NCBI RefSeq assembly: GCF_900103845.1
Contig: NZ_FNIJ01000001.1
Span: 181,659-245,658, forward strand
Direction: 5' to 3'
Origin: Pseudomonas jinjuensis
GTDB lineage: Bacteria > Pseudomonadota > Gammaproteobacteria > Pseudomonadales > Pseudomonadaceae
Length of the DNA: 64,000 nucleotides
The position numbers and the translations under genes are program-made. Within the stretch, counting starts at the first letter, position 1. Every line of letters begins with the position of its first letter. The notes beneath the pieces are model-generated. The model ran no database searches and was not told the origin of the DNA. It saw only the letters and a program-made list of their open reading frames with translations. Positions 9,450 to 19,084 of this stretch are shown one piece after another.

Positions 9450-9788
9450 ATGGAAAAGCCCCTCTCGGAAGATATCAGCGTCAACGTTTTGCGCCGCATG
9501 AAGGAAGGTGGATTCGACTTCGCGCGCATTCATCCCATCGACTTCTTCGCCATCTTTCCCGATGAACAGAATGCCCGGCAGGCTGCCCGGCAATTCCGCG
9601 GAGAGTCGCTGAGAGCCCAGGTCGAGGCTCGCCAGGACGGCAACTGGAACCTGCAGATAAGCAAGGTGATGTTCGCCACCCACGCTGCAATCGGCGCGTT
9701 CGAACACGATCTCGAGGAAATCGTGGTGCCACTCGGCGGCGTTCTCGATGGCTGGGGCGTCACCCAGGAAGTGACCACGCTACGGTGA
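9450..9788 (+). CDS. RraB-family ribonuclease E inhibitor-like protein
   Basis: A 112-residue protein that begins after a near-perfect Shine-Dalgarno sequence (AAAGGAGGT seven bases upstream), which decides the start. The arrangement (short acidic N terminus, a HPIDFFAIFP strand, an ARQAARQF helix, then WNLQISKVMFAT) resembles the RraB/DUF-type family, in which E. coli RraB binds RNase E and modulates mRNA decay. P. aeruginosa carries a homologous small gene in the same position after the LTA-synthase-like gene. The function is inferred from family resemblance only; there is no catalytic motif. An RraA homologue is encoded at 37966. Confidence 0.6.
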   Translation: MEKPLSEDISVNVLRRMKEGGFDFARIHPIDFFAIFPDEQNARQAARQFRGESLRAQVEARQDGNWNLQISKVMFATHAAIGAFEHDLEEIVVPLGGVLDGWGVTQEVTTLR

Positions 9789-9954
9789 TTCGTAACGCCT
9801 GTGCCGCCGTGCGGCGGGCAGGCAGTATCCCACTCCCAGACCCTGCGGACAGGCGCCGTCACCGGTTTCCGGCGGCGCGCTGATCCGCGCGGTTTTCCCG
9901 CCCCGGACTTTCTCCCCCAGCGCCTTTGCGGCAGACTGCGCCGCGGAGGCCAAC

Positions 9955-10659
9955 ATGACCGATATCCTGATCCTTACCCACGCCGACTTCTGCCCGCCGG
10001 GCCACCTGGCGACGGTGCTCGACCGCGCCGGCCTGGACTTCGACGTGCGCCGCGCCGATCTCGGCGAATTCGACGGCTACGACCTGGAACGCCCGCGGGC
10101 GGTCGCCATCATGGGCGGGCCGATGAGCGTCAACGACGACCTGCCCTGGCTGCGCGACGAGGTCGCCGCGCTGCGCCGCTTCATCGAACGCCGCGTGCCG
10201 ATGATCGGCCACTGCCTGGGCGGCCAACTGCTGGCCAGGGCGCTGGGCGCCGGGATTCGCCGCCAGCCCTATACCGAACTGGGCTGGCAGCCGATGCGCC
10301 GCCGCGAAGCGCGGAGCCCCTGGCTGGTGCACCTGCCGGACGAATTCCCGATCTACCAGTGGCACGGCGACACCTTCGAGTTGCCGGAGGGCGCCGAGCA
10401 CCTGCTGTCCAGCCCCTGGTGCGACAACCAGGGGTTCAGCTGGGGCGGCTTCATCCTCGGCCTGCAGGGGCATCCGGAAATGACCGAGGAACTGGTCCAC
10501 GGCTGGGTCACCGGCTTCCCCGAATACCTAGACCCGAGCCAGCCGAGCCAGGAGACGGCGGAGACGATGCTCGCCGACCTGCCGGGCCGGGTGGCGGCGA
10601 TGAACCATGTGGCCGAGGGGATGTACCGGCATTGGCTGGGGTTGGCCGGACTGGCCTGA
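9955..10659 (+). CDS. Class I glutamine amidotransferase-like protein, first copy
   Basis: A 234-residue stand-alone class I GATase domain. The nucleophile elbow is GHCLGG (Cys87) and the His-Glu pair is GHPE (His173, Glu175), so the catalytic triad is complete. These free-standing proteins resemble the glutamine-hydrolysing domain of GMP synthase but lack a synthase partner, and some act as gamma-glutamyl hydrolases in polyamine breakdown. That would suit the neighbouring gamma-aminobutyraldehyde dehydrogenase operon, though this is inference. It is convergent with that operon across a REP element. Confidence 0.75.
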   Translation: MTDILILTHADFCPPGHLATVLDRAGLDFDVRRADLGEFDGYDLERPRAVAIMGGPMSVNDDLPWLRDEVAALRRFIERRVPMIGHCLGGQLLARALGAGIRRQPYTELGWQPMRRREARSPWLVHLPDEFPIYQWHGDTFELPEGAEHLLSSPWCDNQGFSWGGFILGLQGHPEMTEELVHGWVTGFPEYLDPSQPSQETAETMLADLPGRVAAMNHVAEGMYRHWLGLAGLA

Positions 10660-10688
10660 TCGAACCTCACTCTTCGGGCAAGGCAGAA

Positions 10689-10718
10689 CGTAGGGTGGAT
10701 GGCGTTTTTCCATCCACC
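10689..10718. repeat. Short GTAGGGTGGATGG hairpin
   Basis: CGTAGGGTGGATGG is followed by a T-rich loop and CCATCCACC, forming a nine-pair stem. It belongs to the GTAGGG intergenic family and lies between two convergent genes, where it could also act as a transcription terminator. Confidence 0.55.
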
Positions 10719-10742
10719 ATTTCAGGGCCGGATGCGTGACCT

Positions 10743-10802
10743 TGTAGGAGCGGGCCATGCCCGCGAAATCGCGACGGGTCGCGGGCATGGCCCGCTCCTA
10801 CA
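10743..10802. repeat. REP-type palindrome
   Basis: TGTAGGAGCGGGCC...GCCCGCGA and its inverted copy form a near-perfect hairpin with a short loop. It sits between the amidotransferase gene and the end of the convergent aldehyde dehydrogenase gene and shares its arm sequence with the elements at 2898 and 16510. Confidence 0.8.
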
Positions 10803-10821
10803 GGAACGACGGCATCTCCGT

Positions 10822-12246
10822 TCAATGCTTGAACATGATGTGCCGCGCCACCGTGTAGTCCTCCAGCCCGTACATCGACAGATCCTTCCCGTACCCCGAC
10901 TGCTTGAACCCGCCATGGGGCATCTCGCTGACCAGCATGAAGTGGGTGTTCACCCAGGTGCAGCCGTACTGCAGGCGCGCGGCCACCCGTGAGGCGCGAC
11001 CGATGTCGCGGGTCCATACGGACGACGCCAGGCCGTAGTCGGAATCGTTGGCCCAGGCGATGGCCTCGTCGGCGTCGCTGAACGGCGTCACCGAGACCAC
11101 CGGGCCGAACACCTCGCGGCGGACGATCTCGTCGTCCTGCTGGGCGTTGGCCACCACCGTCGGTTCGTAGAAGAAGCCATTGCCGGCCACCAGGTTGCCG
11201 CCGGTGGCTATTTTGATGTGCGGGCTGGCCTTGGCCCGCTCGACGAAGCCGGACACCCGCTCGCGCTGGTCGGCGGTGATCAGCGGGCCGAGTTCGGTGG
11301 ACGGGTCGTTCTGCAGGCCGGTCTTCAGGCTGGACACGGCGCTGGCGAGGTCGGCGACGAAGTTGTCGTAGATCTTCCTGCCGGCGTAGATGCGGCAGGC
11401 GGCGGTGCAGTCCTGGCCCGCGTTGTAGAAGCCGAAGGTGCGGATGCCGTCCACCACGTCCTGCAGGTCGGCGTCGTCGAAGACGATCACCGGCGCCTTG
11501 CCGCCCAGTTCCATGTGGGTGCGCTTCACCGTCTCGGCGGCGCTGCGGATGATCGCCTTGCCGGTGCCCACCGAGCCGGTCAGCGAGACCATGCGCACCA
11601 GGTCGTGGCTGACCAGCGGGCTACCCACCGTCGGGCCGCGGCCGAAGACCAGGTTGACCACGCCGTCGGGGAACAGTTCGGTGATCAGTTCGGCCAGGCG
11701 CAGGGCGGTCAGCGGCGTCTGTTCCGATGGCTTGAGCACCACGGTGTTGCCGGCCGCCAGCGCCGGGCCGAGCTTCCACGCGGCCATCATCAGCGGGTAG
11801 TTCCAGGGTGCGATGGAGGCGACCACGCCGATCGGATCGCGGCGGATCATCGAGGTGAAGCCGGGCAGGTATTCGCCGGCGGCGGAGCCGGTCAGGCAGC
11901 GCGAGGCGCCGGCGAAGAAGCGGAACACATCGGCGATGGCCGGGATCTCGTCGTTCAGAGCGGCGGCATAGGGCTTGCCGCAGTTGTCCGATTCCAGCCG
12001 GGCCAGTTCCTCGGCATGTTCCTCGATCCTGTCCGCCAGGCGCAGCAGGAGCAGGGCGCGGTCCTTCGGCGCGGTCTGCGACCAGCCGTCGAACGCCGTG
12101 TGGGCGGCGCGCACCGCGCCATCGACCTGGGCCTCGCTGGCCTCGGCGATCTTGCCGATGACTTCGCCGGTGGCGGGGTTGAGGACGTCCAGCCCTTCGC
12201 CTTCGCCGGCGACGAACTGGCCATTGATCAGCAGCTTGGTTTGCAT
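10822..12246 (-). CDS. patD: Gamma-aminobutyraldehyde dehydrogenase
   Basis: A 474-residue NAD-dependent aldehyde dehydrogenase, exactly the length of E. coli PatD (YdcW). It oxidises 4-aminobutanal to 4-aminobutyrate in putrescine catabolism. The catalytic Glu246 (MELGGK) and Cys280 (NAGQDC) and the cofactor motif [10 protein letters not shown] are intact. The gene is the last of five on the minus strand with a YdcSTUV-like ABC transporter, reproducing the E. coli ydcSTUV-patD order, which supports the substrate assignment over a generic aldehyde dehydrogenase. The matching putrescine aminotransferase is not in the window. Confidence 0.85.
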   Translation of the reverse strand: MQTKLLINGQFVAGEGEGLDVLNPATGEVIGKIAEASEAQVDGAVRAAHTAFDGWSQTAPKDRALLLLRLADRIEEHAEELARLESDNCGKPYAAALNDEIPAIADVFRFFAGASRCLTGSAAGEYLPGFTSMIRRDPIGVVASIAPWNYPLMMAAWKLGPALAAGNTVVLKPSEQTPLTALRLAELITELFPDGVVNLVFGRGPTVGSPLVSHDLVRMVSLTGSVGTGKAIIRSAAETVKRTHMELGGKAPVIVFDDADLQDVVDGIRTFGFYNAGQDCTAACRIYAGRKIYDNFVADLASAVSSLKTGLQNDPSTELGPLITADQRERVSGFVERAKASPHIKIATGGNLVAGNGFFYEPTVVANAQQDDEIVRREVFGPVVSVTPFSDADEAIAWANDSDYGLASSVWTRDIGRASRVAARLQYGCTWVNTHFMLVSEMPHGGFKQSGYGKDLSMYGLEDYTVARHIMFKH

Positions 12247-12280
12247 GAGTTCGATCCTCCAGTCATTCCGGGAGAAGGAA

Positions 12281-13087
12281 TCACTTGCCGCCTCCCGCGA
12301 CGTTCTCGGTCCCCCGGGTCAGGTAGTAGGCGCCGAGGATCGGCACCATGGTGGCGAGCATCACCAGCATGGCGACCACGTTGGTCACCGGCACGTCGCG
12401 CGGGCGGGTCAGCTGGTTGAGCAGCCACAGCGGCAGGGTGCGCTCGTGGCCGGCGGTGAAGGTGGTGACGATGATCTCGTCGAACGACAGGGCGAAGGCC
12501 AGCATGCCGCCGGCCAGCAGGGCGGTGGCGATGTTCGGCAGGATCACGTAGCGGAAGGTCTGCCAGCCGTCGGCGCCGAGGTCCATGGACGCCTCGATCA
12601 GGCTGAACGAGGTGCGGCGGAAGCGGGCGATGACGTTGTTGTAGACGATCACCACGCAGAAGGTCGCATGGCCGATGACGATGGTGATGAAGCCGGGGTC
12701 GATGCCCAGGGTCTTGAACGCCGACAGCAGGGCGATGCCGGTGATGATGCCGGGCAGGGCGATGGGCAGGATCAGCATCAGCGAGATGCTTTCCTTGCCG
12801 AAGAAGTCCCTGCGGTACAGCGCGCCGGCGGCCAGGGTGCCGAGGATCATGGCGATCAGCGTGGCGACGCAGGCGATTCTCACCGACAGCCAGATGGCGT
12901 CGAGCACGTCGCTGCGCTGGGCGACGATGGCGAACCACTTCAGGGTGAAGCCCTGCAGCGGGAAGCTGTAGGCCGATTCCTCGGTGTTGAACGCATAAAG
13001 GAAGATCACCAGGATCGGGAAGTGCAGGAACACCAGCCCGCCCCAGGCCGCCAGCCGCAATCCCCATGAAGCCTTCTCAGAGCGCAT
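12281..13087 (-). CDS. ydcV: ABC transporter permease, YdcV-like (polyamine/GABA type)
   Basis: A 268-residue inner-membrane protein of the PotC type with about six helices. A binding-protein-dependent EAA-like loop is present ([19 protein letters not shown]). It pairs with the permease encoded just upstream, whose stop overlaps this start by about 11 bases. The transporter would import putrescine, spermidine or a related compound; the attached PatD supports a polyamine-derived substrate. The specific gene name follows the E. coli operon order, not direct evidence. Confidence 0.82.
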   Translation of the reverse strand: MRSEKASWGLRLAAWGGLVFLHFPILVIFLYAFNTEESAYSFPLQGFTLKWFAIVAQRSDVLDAIWLSVRIACVATLIAMILGTLAAGALYRRDFFGKESISLMLILPIALPGIITGIALLSAFKTLGIDPGFITIVIGHATFCVVIVYNNVIARFRRTSFSLIEASMDLGADGWQTFRYVILPNIATALLAGGMLAFALSFDEIIVTTFTAGHERTLPLWLLNQLTRPRDVPVTNVVAMLVMLATMVPILGAYYLTRGTENVAGGGK

Positions 13088-13988
13088 CGAATGCTCCCAG
13101 CCGCTTGGCGATGGACAGGTAGACGGCGATCAGCACGATGGGCACCAGGGTGAAGGAGGCGGCCAGCGGCATGTTGCCGATCGCGCCCTGCTGCACGTAG
13201 ACCATGGTGCCGATGAACAGCCCGCTGGGGCCGACCAGCTGCGGGATGATGAAGTCGCCGAGGGTCAGCGAGAAGGTGAAGATCGAGCCGGCCACCACGC
13301 CGGGGAAGGCCAGCGGCAGGATCACCTGGACGAAGGTCTGCCGCGGGTGCGCGCCGAGGTCGGCGGAGGCCTGCAGCAGCGACGGCGGCAGGCGCTCCAG
13401 GGCGGCCTGGATCGGCAGGATCATGAACGGCAGCCAGATGTAGGTGAACACCCAGAAGCGCCCGAGATGGGAGGTGGACAGGGTATTGCCGCCGACGCCC
13501 GGCACCTGCAGCAGGTATTCCAGCGGAGCGAGCAGGTGCAGCTTCTGGATCACCCAGTAGAGGATGCCGCCCTTGGCCAGGATCACCGTCCAGGCGTAGG
13601 CCTTGACGATGTAGCTGGCCCACATCGGCAGCATCACCGCGATATAGAAGAAGGCCTTTTCCTTTGGTCCGGCGAAGTGCGCCATGTAGTAGGCGATGGG
13701 GAAGGCGAGGATGGCGCTGGCGATCGACACCGCCACGGCCATGGAAAGGGTGCGCAGGACGATGTCGTAGTTGGCCGGGTTGAACAGCGCGACGTAGTTG
13801 GCCCAGGTCAGCTCCGGCGTCACCACCATGGTGAAGTCGTCGAAGGTGTAGAAGCTCTGCCAGAGCAGGGCGAACAGCGAGCCGATGTAGATCACCCCGA
13901 ACCACAGCAGCGGCGGGATCAGCAGCATCAGCAGGTACAGCGTGCTGCGCCGGTAGAGGAAGCTGGAGAGGCCGCGCATCGCGCTCAT
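13077..13988 (-). CDS. ydcU: ABC transporter permease, YdcU-like (PotB type)
   Basis: A 303-residue permease with a short cytoplasmic N terminus, a first helix near residues 17-40 and five further hydrophobic segments. The coupling loop [18 protein letters not shown] contacts the ATPase. It overlaps the ATPase gene upstream by four bases and the second permease downstream, so all are translated from one message. It is a heterodimer partner of the YdcV-like protein. Confidence 0.82.
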   Translation of the reverse strand: MSAMRGLSSFLYRRSTLYLLMLLIPPLLWFGVIYIGSLFALLWQSFYTFDDFTMVVTPELTWANYVALFNPANYDIVLRTLSMAVAVSIASAILAFPIAYYMAHFAGPKEKAFFYIAVMLPMWASYIVKAYAWTVILAKGGILYWVIQKLHLLAPLEYLLQVPGVGGNTLSTSHLGRFWVFTYIWLPFMILPIQAALERLPPSLLQASADLGAHPRQTFVQVILPLAFPGVVAGSIFTFSLTLGDFIIPQLVGPSGLFIGTMVYVQQGAIGNMPLAASFTLVPIVLIAVYLSIAKRLGAFDAL

Positions 13989-15004
13989 GAAGCGGGCTCC
14001 TCGCGCAGCGGCACCAGCGCGCTGCGCGCCCAGCAGGCGGTGACCGGGTCGCCGGGCTGCGGGCGCGGTTCCTCGCGTTCGCTGTTGGGCAGCGCCGCCA
14101 CCAGCTTGCCGCCGTCTTCCAGTTCGATCTCGTAGCGGCTGTTGGAGCCCATGTACTGCACGTCGAACAGCGTGCCGGAGACTTCCAGCTCGCCTTCGCC
14201 GGCGCGGCCGAAGCGCACGTGTTCCGGGCGCAGGGAGAATTCCCTCTGCTCGCCGAGCAGGCGCCGGGCGAGGTCGCCGCGCAGCACGTTGGCGGTACCG
14301 ACGAACTCGGCGACGAAGCGCGTCGCCGGGCGCATGTAGAGGTTGCGCGGGGTGTCGACCTGCTCGATGCGGCCCTTGTTGAACACCGCCACCCGGTCGG
14401 ACATCGACAGCGCCTCACCCTGGTCGTGGGTGACGAAGATGAAGGTGATGCCGAGCTGGCGCTGCAGTTTCTTCAGCTCGACCTGCATCTGTTCGCGCAG
14501 CTTGAGGTCCAGCGCGCCGAGGGGTTCGTCGAGCAGCAGCACCCGCGGGCGATTCACCAGCGCCCGCGCCAGGGCCACGCGCTGGCGCTGGCCGCCGGAC
14601 AGCTGCGCCGGCTTGCGCGAACCGTAGCCGGCGAGGGCGACCATGCCCAGGGCCTCCTCGGCGCGGCGCAGCCGCTCGGCCCTGGCCACGCCCTTGACCT
14701 TCAGGCCGTAGGCGACGTTGTCCAGCACCGACATGTGCGGGAACAGCGCGTAGTCCTGGAACACCGTGTTGACGTCGCGCTCGTAGGGCGGCAGGCCGGC
14801 GGCCTCCTGGCCGTGGATGCGGATCGAGCCGGAAGTCGGCTGCTCGAAGCCGGCGATCAGCCGCAGGCAGGTGGTCTTGCCCGAACCGGACGGGCCGAGC
14901 ATGGAGAAGAACTCGCCATCGCGGATCTCGATGGAAACCCGGTCGACGGCGCGCACATCGCCGTAGTGACGGCTCACGTCGGTGAACTGGACGGCTGTGG
15001 TCAT
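13985..15004 (-). CDS. ydcT: ABC transporter ATP-binding protein, YdcT-like (PotA type)
   Basis: A 339-residue ATPase. Walker A is GPSGSGKT (residues 37-44), the signature is LSGGQ (135-139) and Walker B is LLLDEP (Asp159, Glu160). A C-terminal TOBE-type regulatory domain of about 100 residues follows. All catalytic motifs are intact. It energises the two adjacent permeases. The substrate-binding protein gene lies upstream, separated by an 184-base gap containing a palindromic repeat, which may lower ATPase and permease expression relative to the binding protein. Confidence 0.87.
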   Translation of the reverse strand: MTTAVQFTDVSRHYGDVRAVDRVSIEIRDGEFFSMLGPSGSGKTTCLRLIAGFEQPTSGSIRIHGQEAAGLPPYERDVNTVFQDYALFPHMSVLDNVAYGLKVKGVARAERLRRAEEALGMVALAGYGSRKPAQLSGGQRQRVALARALVNRPRVLLLDEPLGALDLKLREQMQVELKKLQRQLGITFIFVTHDQGEALSMSDRVAVFNKGRIEQVDTPRNLYMRPATRFVAEFVGTANVLRGDLARRLLGEQREFSLRPEHVRFGRAGEGELEVSGTLFDVQYMGSNSRYEIELEDGGKLVAALPNSEREEPRPQPGDPVTACWARSALVPLREEPAS

Positions 15005-15087
15005 GCTCGCTGCACCCGCCTTGCTGGTTGGCTACAGAAAAGGTAGTCCATGGCGGTTTCGTGCGCGGGCCGGGAGGCCTCTGACCC

Positions 15088-15174
15088 GTAGGGCGAATGA
15101 AGCGGAACGCTTCATCCGCCGGTGGAGTTGTACCGGGGGTGTGGCGGATAACGCTGGGGCGTTATTCGCCCTAC
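15088..15174. repeat. GTAGGGCGAAT inverted-repeat element
   Basis: GTAGGGCGAAT at 15088-15098 and ATTCGCCCTAC at 15164-15174 form an 11-base perfect inverted repeat. An internal GAAGCG/CGCTTC hairpin and a TCCGCC/GGCGGA pair lie inside. It sits within the ydc-like operon between the binding-protein and ATPase genes. Confidence 0.65.
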
Positions 15175-15188
15175 AAGAGCGCTACGGT

Positions 15189-16346
15189 TCAACGCCCGCC
15201 CATGATCCCGATGTAGTCCTGCGTCCAGCGGCTGTACGGCACGCAGGTGCCCTGCGTGCACTTGGCCTGCGGGGTCTTCCAGAAGGCGATGCGCTCGAAC
15301 TGGTCGTAGCCGTTGGTGGCGCAGCCTTCGGCGCCGAGCAGTTCGCTGGCCTTGCAGCCTTCCGGCACCGCCGGCACCGAGCCGAACCAGGCGGCCAGGT
15401 CGCCCTGGACCTTGGGCTCCAGCGACCAGTTCATCCACTTGTAGGCGCAGTTCGGGTGCTTGGAGTCCACGTGCATCATGGTGGTGTCGGCCCAGCCGGT
15501 GGAGCCTTCGACCGGGATGGTCGAGGCGATCGGCTGTTTCTCGGCTTCCAGCGCGTTCACCTGGTACGGCCAGGAACTGGAGGCGGCGACGCCCTCGTTC
15601 TTGAAGTCGCTCATCTGCACCGTGGTGTCGTGCCAGTAGCGGTGGATCAGCGCGTGCTGCTTGCGCAGCAGCTCGATCACCGCGGCGTACTGCTTGTCGT
15701 TGAGCTCGTAGGGGTCGTCAATGCCGAGGTCGGGCTGCGCGCTCTTCAGGTACAGCGCGGCGTCGGCGATGTAGATAGGCCCGTCGTAGGCCTGCACGCG
15801 GCCCTTGTTGCTCTTGCCGTCCGGCAGGGTCTGCTCGTTGAACACCACGCCCCAGCTGGTCGGCGCCTTGGGGAAGACCTTGGTGTTGTACATCAGCACG
15901 TTCGGTCCCCACTGGTACGGGGTGCCGTAGTGCACGCCGTCGACGGTGTGCCAGGGCGCGTTTTGCAGGCGTGGATCGACGTTCTTCCAGTTCGGGATCA
16001 GCTCGATGTTGACCGGCTGCACGCGCTTGCCGTAGACCAGCCGCAGCGACGCGTCGCCGGAGGCGGTGACCAGGTCGTAGCCGCCCTTGGCCATCAGGCT
16101 GACCATTTCGTCCGAGGTGGCGGCGGTCTTCACGTTGACCTTGCAGCCGGTGTCCTTCTCGAACCGGGTCACCCAGTCGTAGTTCTTGTCGCTGTCGCCG
16201 CGCTCGATGTAGCCGGGCCAGGCGATGATGTCGAGGGCGCCTTCGCCTTCGCCGAGCTGCTTGAGGGCCTCGGCGGCCTGCAGGGAACCGCCGGACACCA
16301 GGAGCGCGGTGGCGAAGGCCAGGGATAGGGGTTTCAGGGGAAACAT
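15189..16346 (-). CDS. ydcS: Periplasmic substrate-binding protein, YdcS-like (polyamine/GABA ABC transporter)
   Basis: A 385-residue secreted protein with a clear Sec signal peptide (hydrophobic residues 8-20, cleavage likely after LQAAEA near residue 24-27). The body resembles the PotD/PotF/YdcS binding proteins, with IIAWPGYIERG near the mature N terminus and LMAKGGYDLV. It is the first gene of the five-gene operon and would capture the substrate for the YdcTUV-like transporter. E. coli YdcS also has a reported polyhydroxybutyrate-related activity; nothing here decides whether that applies. Confidence 0.85.
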   Translation of the reverse strand: MFPLKPLSLAFATALLVSGGSLQAAEALKQLGEGEGALDIIAWPGYIERGDSDKNYDWVTRFEKDTGCKVNVKTAATSDEMVSLMAKGGYDLVTASGDASLRLVYGKRVQPVNIELIPNWKNVDPRLQNAPWHTVDGVHYGTPYQWGPNVLMYNTKVFPKAPTSWGVVFNEQTLPDGKSNKGRVQAYDGPIYIADAALYLKSAQPDLGIDDPYELNDKQYAAVIELLRKQHALIHRYWHDTTVQMSDFKNEGVAASSSWPYQVNALEAEKQPIASTIPVEGSTGWADTTMMHVDSKHPNCAYKWMNWSLEPKVQGDLAAWFGSVPAVPEGCKASELLGAEGCATNGYDQFERIAFWKTPQAKCTQGTCVPYSRWTQDYIGIMGGR

Positions 16347-16509
16347 GGACGGACTCCTGTCATTGGAAGTATCGGAGCCTCTGCGGCCGAACCGCGCCGT
16401 AAGGCGGGCTGCATGGCGCGCCGTTACCGCTTCGGCACGCTTTTGCAGCGTAGTTCGCCGCCGGAAAAGCCGCCACGGCGGCCTGCCTTGCGATGGGACG
16501 TACTCTTTT

Positions 16510-16568
16510 TGTAGGAGCGGGCCATGCCCGCGACCTGTCGCGATTTCGCGGGCATGGCCCGCTCCTAC
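16510..16568. repeat. REP-type palindrome
   Basis: TGTAGGAGCGGGCCATGCCCGCGA is followed after a short loop by its inverted complement, a near-perfect hairpin with arms identical to the element at 10743. It lies upstream of the ydcS-like gene, in a 295-base gap that otherwise shows no gene. Confidence 0.8.
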
Positions 16569-16641
16569 GGCCGCTCTGCGAATAGCGGACGCGCGCTCAC
16601 GCTGCGTCGAGCATGGCCGACGCAGCGCATTGGCGGAGATG

Positions 16642-16743
16642 TCAGGAAATCAGACGAGAGAGATTGGGGATGATGAGGAGTACCGCGGTCACGATGACGA
16701 TGACACTTGCCTGCCGAACTTTTCTCGATTGTTGAGTGGTCAT
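16642..16743 (-). CDS. Possible 33-residue single-span membrane protein
   Basis: A short frame starting MTTQQSRKVRQ has a basic N terminus and one strongly hydrophobic segment (about residues 12-27), followed by NLSRLIS. It is preceded by a purine-rich GGCGGGAAGG stretch at ribosome-binding distance. The layout (positive inside, one helix, short tail) is what small inner-membrane proteins look like. No family was recognised, and a frame this short could be chance. Confidence 0.4.
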   Translation of the reverse strand: MTTQQSRKVRQASVIVIVTAVLLIIPNLSRLIS

Positions 16744-17161
16744 GGCCTTCCCGCCTTTCTTGTTGTTGGCTGCGGCCCCGTCCGTGATTACGGCCCGGCG
16801 GAGGGGGAATCGCATGCCTTGGCTCTGGGGTTCATGGCCGCCCCGGCAAAACCCGGCGGCGGCATCAAGCGCTTGCAAGCCAGAGTCTAACCGCCGGACT
16901 GCGGCTGCTTAGACGATCTGGTAAGGATTTCGCCGGATCTTGGCATGTTCCACCTATATGGAAAGCATCCGATTGCTCTGGCTCGCGCCTTGACCGTTTG
17001 TCCGACGGCGGGGCACTGCTGCCGTCCGTCGGTGTGGAAACGGATCGTTCTACGGAGTCGTGAAAAAAATTGCCTGTTTTTTCATTTCCTGTTTCCATGT
17101 TTCATACGATGTGTTAAGAAATTTGACCGTGTTGCCAGCCCCATTTCAGGACCCACCGTTC
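16744..17161. other. Intergenic stretch before the second amidotransferase gene
   Basis: This 418-base gap has no convincing gene beyond the small frame ending at 16743. The last 120 bases are distinctly A+T-rich compared with the surroundings (runs such as GTGAAAAAAATTG and GTTAAGAAATTTG), as expected for the promoter of the gene starting at 17162. No hairpin terminator or repeat was recognised. Confidence 0.35.
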
Positions 17162-17884
17162 ATGCCGCTGCAAATCTGCATTCTGGAAACCGACATCCTT
17201 CGCCCCGAACTGATCGACGACTACACGGGCTATGGCCGGATGTTCCAGCAGCTGTTCGCCAAACAACCGATTCCCGCCGAGTTCAAGGTCTACAACGTGG
17301 TGGAAGGCCACTACCCGCCGGAGGACGAGCAGTACGACGCCTACCTGGTGACCGGCAGCAAGGCGGACTCGTTCGGCGACGACCCGTGGATCCAGACCCT
17401 GAAGACCTTCCTGCTGGATCGCTACCAGCGTGGCGACAAGCTGCTCGGCATCTGCTTCGGTCACCAGTTGCTGGCCCTGCTGCTGGGCGGCAAGGCCGAA
17501 CGCGCCAGCCAGGGCTGGGGCGTCGGCACGCACAACTACCGCATCGAAGAGCAGCCGGCGTGGATGACTCCGGCGCTGGAGGACCTGACGCTGCTGATCA
17601 GCCACCAGGACCAGGTCACGCGCCTGCCGGAAAACGCCCGGGTGCTGGCGTCCAGCGACTTCTGCCCGGTGGCGGCCTACGCCATCGGCGACCAGGTGCT
17701 GTGTTTCCAGGGGCACCCGGAATTCATCAGCGACTATTCCCGCGCGCTGCTCGACCTGCGCAGGGACTTCCTCGGCGAGCCTGTCTACAACCAGGGCGTC
17801 GAGAGCCTGGGCGCGTCGCACCAGGGCACCACGGTGGCGGAGTGGATGATGCGTTTCGTCGAGATGGGGCGGAACGCGGCCTGA
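17162..17884 (+). CDS. Class I glutamine amidotransferase-like protein, second copy
   Basis: A 240-residue stand-alone GATase. The nucleophile elbow is GICFGHQ (Cys98) and the HPE triad element is present (FQGHPEF), so it should be catalytically competent. It differs strongly from the copy at 9955. An insertion-rich N terminus (ILETDILRPEL) is typical of the family that includes YfeJ-like proteins. The synthase partner, if any, is unknown. The start is the Met of MPLQICILE, close to the first beta strand; 34 upstream codons are open but unlike the family. Confidence 0.75.
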   Translation: MPLQICILETDILRPELIDDYTGYGRMFQQLFAKQPIPAEFKVYNVVEGHYPPEDEQYDAYLVTGSKADSFGDDPWIQTLKTFLLDRYQRGDKLLGICFGHQLLALLLGGKAERASQGWGVGTHNYRIEEQPAWMTPALEDLTLLISHQDQVTRLPENARVLASSDFCPVAAYAIGDQVLCFQGHPEFISDYSRALLDLRRDFLGEPVYNQGVESLGASHQGTTVAEWMMRFVEMGRNAA

Positions 17885-17900
17885 CCGGGTTTTTGCAGGT

Positions 17901-18872
17901 CTACAGCCAGTCGGCCTGCTTGAAGCTGATGTACAGGCCGATGCAGCCCAGCACCAGCAGCCCCATGATCAGGAAATAGCCGTAGTGCCAGCGCAGCTCG
18001 GGGATGTATTCGAAGTTCATCCCGTAGATGCCGGCCACCGCGGTGGGGAAGGCGAGGATCGCTGCCCAGGCGGCGAACTTGCGCTGCACGATGCTCTGCC
18101 GCGATGACTCCAGCAGCAGGCCGACCTCGATGGTCTGGCTGGCCACGTCGCGCAGGGTGTTGAGGTCTTCCAGCAGGCGGTTGACGTGGATCGCGACGTC
18201 GCGGAAGTACGGGCGCATCTGCTTGTCGATGAAGGGGAAGTCGAGCTTCTGCAGCTCCTGGCAGATTTCCACCATCGGCGCCACGTAGCGCTTCAGCCTG
18301 AGCACTTCGCGGCGCAGGCCGTAGATCTTCTCGATCTGCTCCTGGGTCAGCGGACTGCGCAGCACGTACTGCTCCATTTCCTCGATCTCGCTGCGAATCG
18401 ACTCGACCACCGGCAGGTAGTTGCCGACCACGAAGTCGAGCAGGGCATAGAGCACGAAGTCGGTGCCGTGGGCCAGCAGCAGCGGCCGCGCCTCGCAGCG
18501 CTGGCGCACCTGCGAATAGGAGGCGGAGAAGCCGTAGCGGGCGCTGATGATGTAGCCGACGCCGGCGAACAGATGGGTTTCCACGAACAGCAGGCGGTCG
18601 TCGGCGCGGATCGGCGAATAGATCACCATGAACAGCGCGTCGCCGAAGGTCTCCAGCTTCGGCCGGCTGTGCTTCTCCAGCGCGTCGGAAATCGCCAGTT
18701 CGTGCAGGTTGAACTGCCGTTGCAGGTTCAGCAGCTCCTCGCGCGTGGGTTCCTGCAGGCCGGTCCAGACGAAGTGGTCTGGCTGGCAGGACCAGCGATA
18801 GCCGTCTTCCAGGGGAATGTCGGCGACCTTCCGGCCCTTGCTGTACACGGCTGATGCGATGACACGGCCCAT
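17901..18872 (-). CDS. corA: CorA-family divalent cation transporter
   Basis: A 323-residue protein with a large cytoplasmic N-terminal domain, a long helical region, and two C-terminal transmembrane helices. The first helix ends in the selectivity signature YGMNFE (GMN at 284-286). The GMN motif marks CorA channels, which take up Mg2+ (and Co2+ or Ni2+). The start at 18872 (MGRVIASAVY) is preferred over a longer open frame because the extra 33 residues are unlike the family. It is convergent with the amidotransferase gene, with 16 bases between stops. A second family member is encoded at 38579. Confidence 0.88.
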   Translation of the reverse strand: MGRVIASAVYSKGRKVADIPLEDGYRWSCQPDHFVWTGLQEPTREELLNLQRQFNLHELAISDALEKHSRPKLETFGDALFMVIYSPIRADDRLLFVETHLFAGVGYIISARYGFSASYSQVRQRCEARPLLLAHGTDFVLYALLDFVVGNYLPVVESIRSEIEEMEQYVLRSPLTQEQIEKIYGLRREVLRLKRYVAPMVEICQELQKLDFPFIDKQMRPYFRDVAIHVNRLLEDLNTLRDVASQTIEVGLLLESSRQSIVQRKFAAWAAILAFPTAVAGIYGMNFEYIPELRWHYGYFLIMGLLVLGCIGLYISFKQADWL

Positions 18873-19084
18873 AGTCTCGTCCACCTGCTGGCTGGCGTTG
18901 CGTGCGGCGCGTGGCTGCACGGTTCGCCAACAAGTGTTGGGCATGCCGGCGCTATGCGCCAGCCAGGGCATTTCCGCAGGGGCATCCGGCGCTTGATGCG
19001 TATCAAGGGCATGCCGGGGCGCAGGGGTACGGTGGAGATGAGCGGCACCGCTGCCGTTTCCCCAACCAGAAAGGAATTCACCCC

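Noticed and set aside
9955-17884. The two amidotransferase genes as a recent duplication
   Set aside because: Apart from the catalytic elbow and HPE motifs they share little sequence, so they are distant members of one superfamily.
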